Under the pieces are notes generated by a model that was given only the letters and a program-made list of their open reading frames with translations, ran no database searches and was not told the DNA's origin. A stretch of 64,000 nt of DNA from Burkholderiales bacterium RIFCSPLOWO2_12_FULL_61_40. GTDB lineage: Bacteria; Pseudomonadota; Gammaproteobacteria; Burkholderiales; Burkholderiaceae_C. The position numbers and the translations under genes were made by a program. Within the stretch, counting starts at the first letter, position 1. Each line of letters opens with the position of its first letter. The stretch is from NCBI GenBank assembly GCA_001770935.1, contig MESI01000050.1, forward strand, positions 26,092 through 90,091. Reading direction: 5' to 3'. Shown here one piece after another: positions 59,532 through 64,000 of this stretch.

Positions 59532-60008
59532 ATGGCGATCGTTGTCAACAAACCCCTCCCCGAATTTGAAGCCAATGCAACCGGCGGCATCAAGGTAAGT
59601 AATACCAATCATGTCGGGAAAATCATGGTTTTGTACTTCTATCCCAAGGACAATACACCAGGCTGCACCACCGAAGCAATGCAGTTCAGAGACAAATTCA
59701 AAGACTTTGCCAAAGCGGGCGCCACTGTGTACGGCGTCTCTCGCGACAACATGAAATCGCACGACGAATTCAAGGCCAAGCTGGAACTTCCATTTGAACT
59801 CATCGCGGACACCGAAGAGAAAATGTGCCACATGTTTGGTGTGGTCAAAAACAAAATCATGTACGGCAAGAAGGTCAAGGGCATTGAACGCAGCACCTTC
59901 CTGATCGGCGCGGATGGCGTGCTCAAGGAAGAATGGCGTGGACTCAAAGTTCCTGGCCATGTCGATGACGTTTTGGTGGCAGTCAAAGCACTAAAAAAAG
60001 CCGCTTAA
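59532..60008 (+). CDS. bcp: Bcp/PrxQ-type peroxiredoxin
   Basis: The 158-residue thiol peroxidase has the peroxidatic Cys in PKDNTPGCTTEAMQF (about residue 47). The resolving Cys found five residues later in many Bcp proteins is absent (EAMQF), and a second Cys occurs at about 97 (EEKMCHMFG), so the mechanism may be 1-Cys or atypical. It reduces peroxides using thioredoxin-type donors. A strong terminator follows at 60104. Confidence 0.93.
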   Translation: MAIVVNKPLPEFEANATGGIKVSNTNHVGKIMVLYFYPKDNTPGCTTEAMQFRDKFKDFAKAGATVYGVSRDNMKSHDEFKAKLELPFELIADTEEKMCHMFGVVKNKIMYGKKVKGIERSTFLIGADGVLKEEWRGLKVPGHVDDVLVAVKALKKAA

Positions 60009-60103
60009 AGTAAAGCACCCGGTTTGCATAACGGTGTCACGCCGACGCCCAATGGCTCATGCATAATGGGCTCATGCCGGTAAACTTTGCAACCGCCTTC
60101 CCC

Positions 60104-60136
60104 AAAAAAGCCGCCTTGGCTCAAGGCGGCTTTTTT
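60104..60136 (+). terminator. Rho-independent terminator of bcp
   Basis: AAAAAAGCCGCCTTG and CAAGGCGGCTTTTTT form a 15-bp stem with a 3-base loop and a run of T, 95 bases behind bcp and 50 before phoH. Confidence 0.9.
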
Positions 60137-60185
60137 GTTTTTTCGGCACCGGCTTTCCCCTTTTCTTCTACTTGAGTTCCACTTC

Positions 60186-61877
60186 ATGCCACTGCCCACT
60201 GCCCCCAAAAAACGTGCTGACCAGCTTCCAGCCAAGGCGTTTGAAGCAACCGCCCGCGGAACCCCTCGTATGCCGAAAAAACCGGACAGCTCCGTTGTAG
60301 AGCAGACCATGCGCGCCACGACCCCGGCAGCGAAAAAGGCCATCCCTACAGAAAGCGCGCGCAAACCCACCAAAGCGCCAGCGCTGCTGAAGGAACCCGT
60401 CGCCAAGCCAATTCCCCCTACGGCCATTCCTGCTCCCGCAAGCGTAGCCACCAGCCCTGCCAGCCGCTCCAGAAAGCTCGCACGCTCTGGCGCACGCAAA
60501 CTGTTTGTCCTCGACACCAATGTGCTCATGCACGATCCCATGTGTCTCTTCCGTTTTGAGGAACATGACATTTACCTTCCCATGATCGTGCTGGAGGAGT
60601 TGGACGGGCACAAAAAAGGCATGACCGAGGTAGCCCGCAATGCCCGCCAAACCAGCCGCACGCTGGACGCGCTTGCTGGCACGCCCGGAGCAGACATCTC
60701 GGCTGGGTTCGAGCTGAACAGCACGGGCCATAAAGATGCGGGCGGCAAGCTCCTATTCCAAACACAACCCCTGGACTACTCCCTGCCCACCAGCCTGCCC
60801 CAGGGCAAAGCTGATAACCAGATTTTGGGTGTCGTGGAAGCCTTGCGCAAAACCTACGCCCCCCGGGAAGTGGTTCTGGTGTCCAAGGACATCAACATGC
60901 GCGTCAAAGCCCGTGCTTTGGGGCTGGCGACCGACGACTACCAAAATGACAAGACCCTGGAAGACGGCGATCTGCTGTACTCGGGCTCATTTGCCCTCCC
61001 CGCAGATTTTTGGGCTACCCACGGACAGGCCGTTGAGAGCTGGCAACAAGGGCAACACACCTTCTACAAAATTGACGGGCCGGCTGTCCCCAATATGTTG
61101 ATCAACCAGTTTGTCTACTTTGAGGCCCCCGGTGAACCCAGCCTGTACGCCCGCGTCACCGAAATTCGTGGGAGCACCGCCGTGCTCAAGACCCTGCGCG
61201 ATTTCACACACCTCAAGAATGCTGTCTGGGGCGTCACCACCCGCAACCGGGAGCAGAACTTTGCCATGAATCTGCTGATGGACCCGGAAATCGACTTTGT
61301 CACGCTCACCGGCACAGCCGGTACCGGAAAAACCCTGCTGACCCTCGCAGCAGGCCTGACCCAGGTGCTGGATGATCGCCGTTACACAGAAATCATCGTC
61401 ACCCGTGCCACGGTGAGCGTAGGCGAAGACATCGGCTTTCTGCCAGGTACCGAAGAGGAAAAAATGGGCCCCTGGATGGGGGCACTGGACGACAACCTGG
61501 AAGTCTTGGGCAAGAGTGACACCAGCGCCGGTGAATGGGGACGCGCCGCCACCAACGAGTTGATCCGCAGCCGTATCAAGATCAAAAGCATGAACTTCAT
61601 GCGCGGGCGCACCTTCATGAACAAATACGTCATCATTGACGAGGCGCAGAACCTAACGCCCAAGCAGATGAAGACCCTGATCACCCGCGCCGGCCCCGGC
61701 ACCAAGATCATTTGCATGGGCAACCTCGCGCAGATTGACACACCCTACCTCACAGAAGGCTCCTCTGGCCTCACGTTTGCCGTAGACCGGTTCAAGGGCT
61801 GGCCACACGGGGGCCACATCACCTTGGCCCGCGGGGAGCGCTCCCGTTTGGCCGACTTTGCAAGCGACGTGCTATAA
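60186..61877 (+). CDS. PIN-PhoH fusion ATPase/RNase (PhoH2-like)
   Basis: The 563-residue product has a Pro/Ala-rich start and a PIN-type RNase domain (about residues 103-240, LFVLDTNVLMHDP with the acidic metal-binding residues). A PhoH ATPase domain follows (about 350-563) with Walker A GTAGTGKTLL, Walker B KYVIIDEAQNLT and the end RGERSRLADFAS. Fused PIN-PhoH proteins (PhoH2) unwind and cut RNA in vitro in mycobacteria. I start at 60186 (MPLPTAPKKR). The stop codon overlaps the beginning of a 49-bp repeat copy. Confidence 0.9.
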   Translation: MPLPTAPKKRADQLPAKAFEATARGTPRMPKKPDSSVVEQTMRATTPAAKKAIPTESARKPTKAPALLKEPVAKPIPPTAIPAPASVATSPASRSRKLARSGARKLFVLDTNVLMHDPMCLFRFEEHDIYLPMIVLEELDGHKKGMTEVARNARQTSRTLDALAGTPGADISAGFELNSTGHKDAGGKLLFQTQPLDYSLPTSLPQGKADNQILGVVEALRKTYAPREVVLVSKDINMRVKARALGLATDDYQNDKTLEDGDLLYSGSFALPADFWATHGQAVESWQQGQHTFYKIDGPAVPNMLINQFVYFEAPGEPSLYARVTEIRGSTAVLKTLRDFTHLKNAVWGVTTRNREQNFAMNLLMDPEIDFVTLTGTAGTGKTLLTLAAGLTQVLDDRRYTEIIVTRATVSVGEDIGFLPGTEEEKMGPWMGALDDNLEVLGKSDTSAGEWGRAATNELIRSRIKIKSMNFMRGRTFMNKYVIIDEAQNLTPKQMKTLITRAGPGTKIICMGNLAQIDTPYLTEGSSGLTFAVDRFKGWPHGGHITLARGERSRLADFASDVL

Positions 61878-61919
61878 ATAAAGTAGCTGCCTGCGCAATG
61901 TTTGTGCAGGCTAGCAACA
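61871..61919 (+). repeat. Interspersed 49-bp repeat at the 3' end of phoH
   Basis: It reads GCTAT-n7-GTAGCTGCCTGCGC, ten variable bases, then CAGGCTAGCAACAC. The first bases supply the phoH stop codon (CTA TAA), and the copy ends four bases before the dnaB stop. Confidence 0.7.
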
Positions 61920-61923
61920 CTTT

Positions 61924-63327
61924 TTAGTAGTCACCCCCACCACCACTGGCCAAGCTCTCAAACTTGGTGATGTGGCGCAGGAAGGCCAGCTTGACGGTCC
62001 CGGTGGGGCCGTTACGCTGCTTGGCAATGATCACTTCGGCAACGCCGGGCTCCTTGCAAGCGTCCTTGGTGTAGTACTCGTCACGGTAAATGAACATGAT
62101 GATGTCGGCATCCTGCTCGATGGCGCCTGACTCGCGCAAGTCACTCATCATGGGGCGCTTGTCGGGGCGTTGCTCCACACTGCGGTTGAGCTGCGACAGT
62201 GCAATCACCGGGCACTTCAACTCACGGGCCAGCATTTTCAGTCCCCGGGAGATTTCACCCAGTTCGGTCGCCCGGTTTTCGCCATCTCCGCCGGTGCCAC
62301 TCATCAGCTGCAGGTAATCCACCACGATCAGACCGAGTTGCCCGCACTGACGGGACAAGCGGCGGGCATTGGCCCGCAACTCACTGGAGGTCAGGCCCGC
62401 GCTTTCATCAATGTGCAGAGAGATATTGCGCAGCTTTTCAATGGCCTCGGACAGGCGCGGCCACTCGTCATCACTCAGCTTTCCGGTGCGCAAATGGCCT
62501 TGGTCAATACGACCGATCGAACCCACGATACGCACCGCCAACTGGGCGGCACCCATTTCCATGGAAAACACCGCGACCGGCAAGCCTTCGTTCAGGGCCA
62601 CATGTTCCGCAATATTGATGGCCAGCGCCGTCTTCCCCATGGAGGGACGCGCCGCCAACACAATCAAGTCCCCCGCCTGCAGGCCAGCCGTCATGCGGTC
62701 AAAGTCGTAAAAACCCGTAGGCACGCCGGTCACCTCGTTCGGGTTATCGGCCATCTCTGTCACACGGTCCAGCAAATTGACGACCAGCGTATCCATGCCC
62801 TGGAAGCCTTGTTTGTTGCGCTTGCCCTGCTCCCCAATCTTGAAGATTTTCTGCTCGGACTCATCCACGATGTCGGCAACTGGGCGCCCCTTGGGGTTGA
62901 ACGCATTGGTGGCAATTTCGTCACTGGCCGATACCAGTTTTCTCAGCGTGGAGCGGTCACGCACGATCTCGGCATAGCGGCGGATATTGCTGGCGCTTGG
63001 CACATACTGGGCAAGGGAATTCAGGTAGGCCAGACCACCGATTTCTTCGGCCTTGCCCTGGTTTTGCATGTGCTCGAACACCGTGATCACGTCGGCTGGT
63101 TTGCTTGCGTTGACCAAAGTTCCAATGGCAGCATAGATAAGACGGTGCTCGTACCGGTAGAAATCTTCGTCCATCAATATATCGCCGACCCGGTCCCATG
63201 CCGCATTGTCCAGAAGCAGGCCACCCAATACACTGGACTCCCCTTCAATGGAATGGGGTGGAATGCGCAGTTGGGCGATTTGGCGGTCTGAACCGTAGTC
63301 TTCATTGGTCGAAAGTGCGGCTGACAT
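61924..63327 (-). CDS. dnaB: Replicative DNA helicase DnaB
   Basis: The 467-residue hexameric helicase has the N-terminal primase-interacting domain (about residues 15-120, PHSIEGESSVLGGLLLD) and the RecA-like helicase domain (Walker A AARPSMGKTALA near 217, Walker B LIVVDYLQLMSG near 320). It unwinds DNA at the replication fork. I start at 63327 (MSAALSTNED), where CAAGGAA precedes at proper distance. It lies downstream of rplI as usual in this group, with a terminator between. Confidence 0.96.
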   Translation of the reverse strand: MSAALSTNEDYGSDRQIAQLRIPPHSIEGESSVLGGLLLDNAAWDRVGDILMDEDFYRYEHRLIYAAIGTLVNASKPADVITVFEHMQNQGKAEEIGGLAYLNSLAQYVPSASNIRRYAEIVRDRSTLRKLVSASDEIATNAFNPKGRPVADIVDESEQKIFKIGEQGKRNKQGFQGMDTLVVNLLDRVTEMADNPNEVTGVPTGFYDFDRMTAGLQAGDLIVLAARPSMGKTALAINIAEHVALNEGLPVAVFSMEMGAAQLAVRIVGSIGRIDQGHLRTGKLSDDEWPRLSEAIEKLRNISLHIDESAGLTSSELRANARRLSRQCGQLGLIVVDYLQLMSGTGGDGENRATELGEISRGLKMLARELKCPVIALSQLNRSVEQRPDKRPMMSDLRESGAIEQDADIIMFIYRDEYYTKDACKEPGVAEVIIAKQRNGPTGTVKLAFLRHITKFESLASGGGGDY

Positions 63328-63445
63328 GGTGTTTTCCTTGAATCTCTCCATGCTACGCGGGCAGACTCAGTCCGTCGAGTGAATGGCTGGGAACAAACTG
63401 TGGGCAAGCTGTGCAAATGATGGGATAACTTGCACCCCAAAAGAC

Positions 63446-63480
63446 AAAAGCCGCTAGGGGCAGGCCCTGGCGGCTTTTTT
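63446..63480 (-). terminator. Rho-independent terminator between rplI and dnaB
   Basis: AAAAGCCGC and GCGGCTTTTTT flank an inner AGGG/CCCT stem, giving a long hairpin with T run on the minus strand, 48 bases behind rplI. It separates ribosomal-protein transcription from dnaB. Confidence 0.85.
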
Positions 63481-63527
63481 GAACCGAATCAGAACCTGGT
63501 ATTCAGGTCCTGAAAAGATCCAATAGA

Positions 63528-63980
63528 TTAGGCAGTTTCGCCGTACACGGAAACCGTGATATCGACGGCCACATCGGTGTGCAAAGACACACTGACGGTG
63601 TTGTCGCCAACGACCTTGATCACGCCATTGGGCATGCGCACTTGCGATTTCGCCACTTTGTAACCGTTCTTGGTCAACTCTTCAGCGATGTCCGCATTGG
63701 TCACGGAACCGAACAAACGGCCATCCACACCGGCCTTTTGGGTCAGCTTGATGGTTGTACCGCCGAGCTTGGCGCCCAGGGCTTGGCATTCGGCCAATTT
63801 TGCAGCGGCAATTTTTTCCAACTCAGCGCGCTTGGCTTCGAATTCTGCCTTGGCAGATTCGGTGGCACGGCGTGCACGGCCAGAAGGAATCAGGAAGTTA
63901 CGGGCATAGCCATCTTTCACCTTGACGATTTCGCCGAGGTTGCCGAGGTTCACGACCTTGTCGAGCAGAATAATTTGCAT
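63528..63980 (-). CDS. rplI: 50S ribosomal protein L9
   Basis: The 150-residue L9 starts with the invariant [21 protein letters not shown] (rRNA-binding N-domain) and continues through a long central helix rich in Ala, Glu and Lys to the C-terminal domain ([20 protein letters not shown]). It binds 23S rRNA near the L1 stalk base. It is normally the last gene of the rpsF-priB-rpsR-rplI operon, and the window ends 20 bases upstream. Confidence 0.97.
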   Translation of the reverse strand: MQIILLDKVVNLGNLGEIVKVKDGYARNFLIPSGRARRATESAKAEFEAKRAELEKIAAAKLAECQALGAKLGGTTIKLTQKAGVDGRLFGSVTNADIAEELTKNGYKVAKSQVRMPNGVIKVVGDNTVSVSLHTDVAVDITVSVYGETA

Positions 63981-64000
63981 GGTCGTACTCCTTAGATCTT

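Noticed and set aside
1..64000. tRNA or rRNA genes
   Set aside because: I saw no TTCRANNC loop within a cloverleaf or rRNA signature while reading both strands; a tRNAscan run would be needed to be sure.

Overview
The window reads as a chromosomal segment of a betaproteobacterium in the order Burkholderiales, most likely family Comamonadaceae (Rhodoferax, Polaromonas or Acidovorax relatives). This rests on gene content and order (alaA-hom-thrC-moeA-moaD-moaE, bcp-phoH, rplI-dnaB), on high GC codon use, and on an interspersed repeat of about 49 bp that I recognise from that family. This is inference; no rRNA or other marker gene is present.

Positions 1-5800 hold the end of an unidentified gene, a YbaL/Kef-type cation:proton antiporter, and a minus-strand group of two SDR oxidoreductases, a glutathione S-transferase-like protein and a PaaI-type thioesterase. 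Positions 5800-32400 form a large metal-resistance region. A two-component pair (cusRS type, 20908-23018) sits between three gene blocks. (1) A minus-strand CzcCBA-like RND operon (20751 to 14092). (2) A second minus-strand operon of nine genes (13919 to 5835): a DUF411 protein, a CuA-bearing oxidase subunit II, a ba3-like oxidase subunit I, a 57-residue membrane protein, a Met-rich secreted protein, DUF2933, an ICMT-like methyltransferase, a CopA-type P-type ATPase and a DMT transporter with a His-rich tail. (3) A plus-strand CusCBAF operon (23159-30247). Nearly identical inverted-repeat boxes lie in front of blocks 1 and 2, so CusR-type control of both is likely. The 3' edge of block 3 is decaying: a PII-like gene, a SCO/SenC gene and an IS1380-type transposase are all broken.

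Positions 32500-42400 look like a stress and protein-quality-control cluster: BON proteins, a CBS pair, a zinc-ribbon protein, Lon, a phosphoribosyltransferase, a PAS protein and ClpB with a sigma32-type promoter. Next comes a very large gene (42498-48470) encoding about 1990 residues that joins a GMC/cholesterol-oxidase-like flavoprotein, an alpha/beta hydrolase with an apparent Cys nucleophile and a PhoD-like phosphatase. A 16-bp palindrome upstream of it recurs upstream of the PAS gene.

Positions 48600-64000 are mostly core genome: molybdopterin synthesis (moaE, moaD, moeA), threonine synthesis (hom, thrC), alaA, a Mth938-like protein, bcp, phoH, dnaB and rplI. Two additions break the usual order: an ATPase plus TPR-protein pair between hom and thrC, and a plus-strand dapA-like gene between moaD and moaE.

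The most unusual single observation is the oxidase subunit I of the copper operon. By eye-alignment to ba3 oxidase it keeps both ligands of the low-spin heme, but has Tyr in place of the high-spin heme ligand and of one CuB ligand, while its partner subunit keeps a complete CuA site. It may be a heme-copper oxidase derivative repurposed for copper handling.
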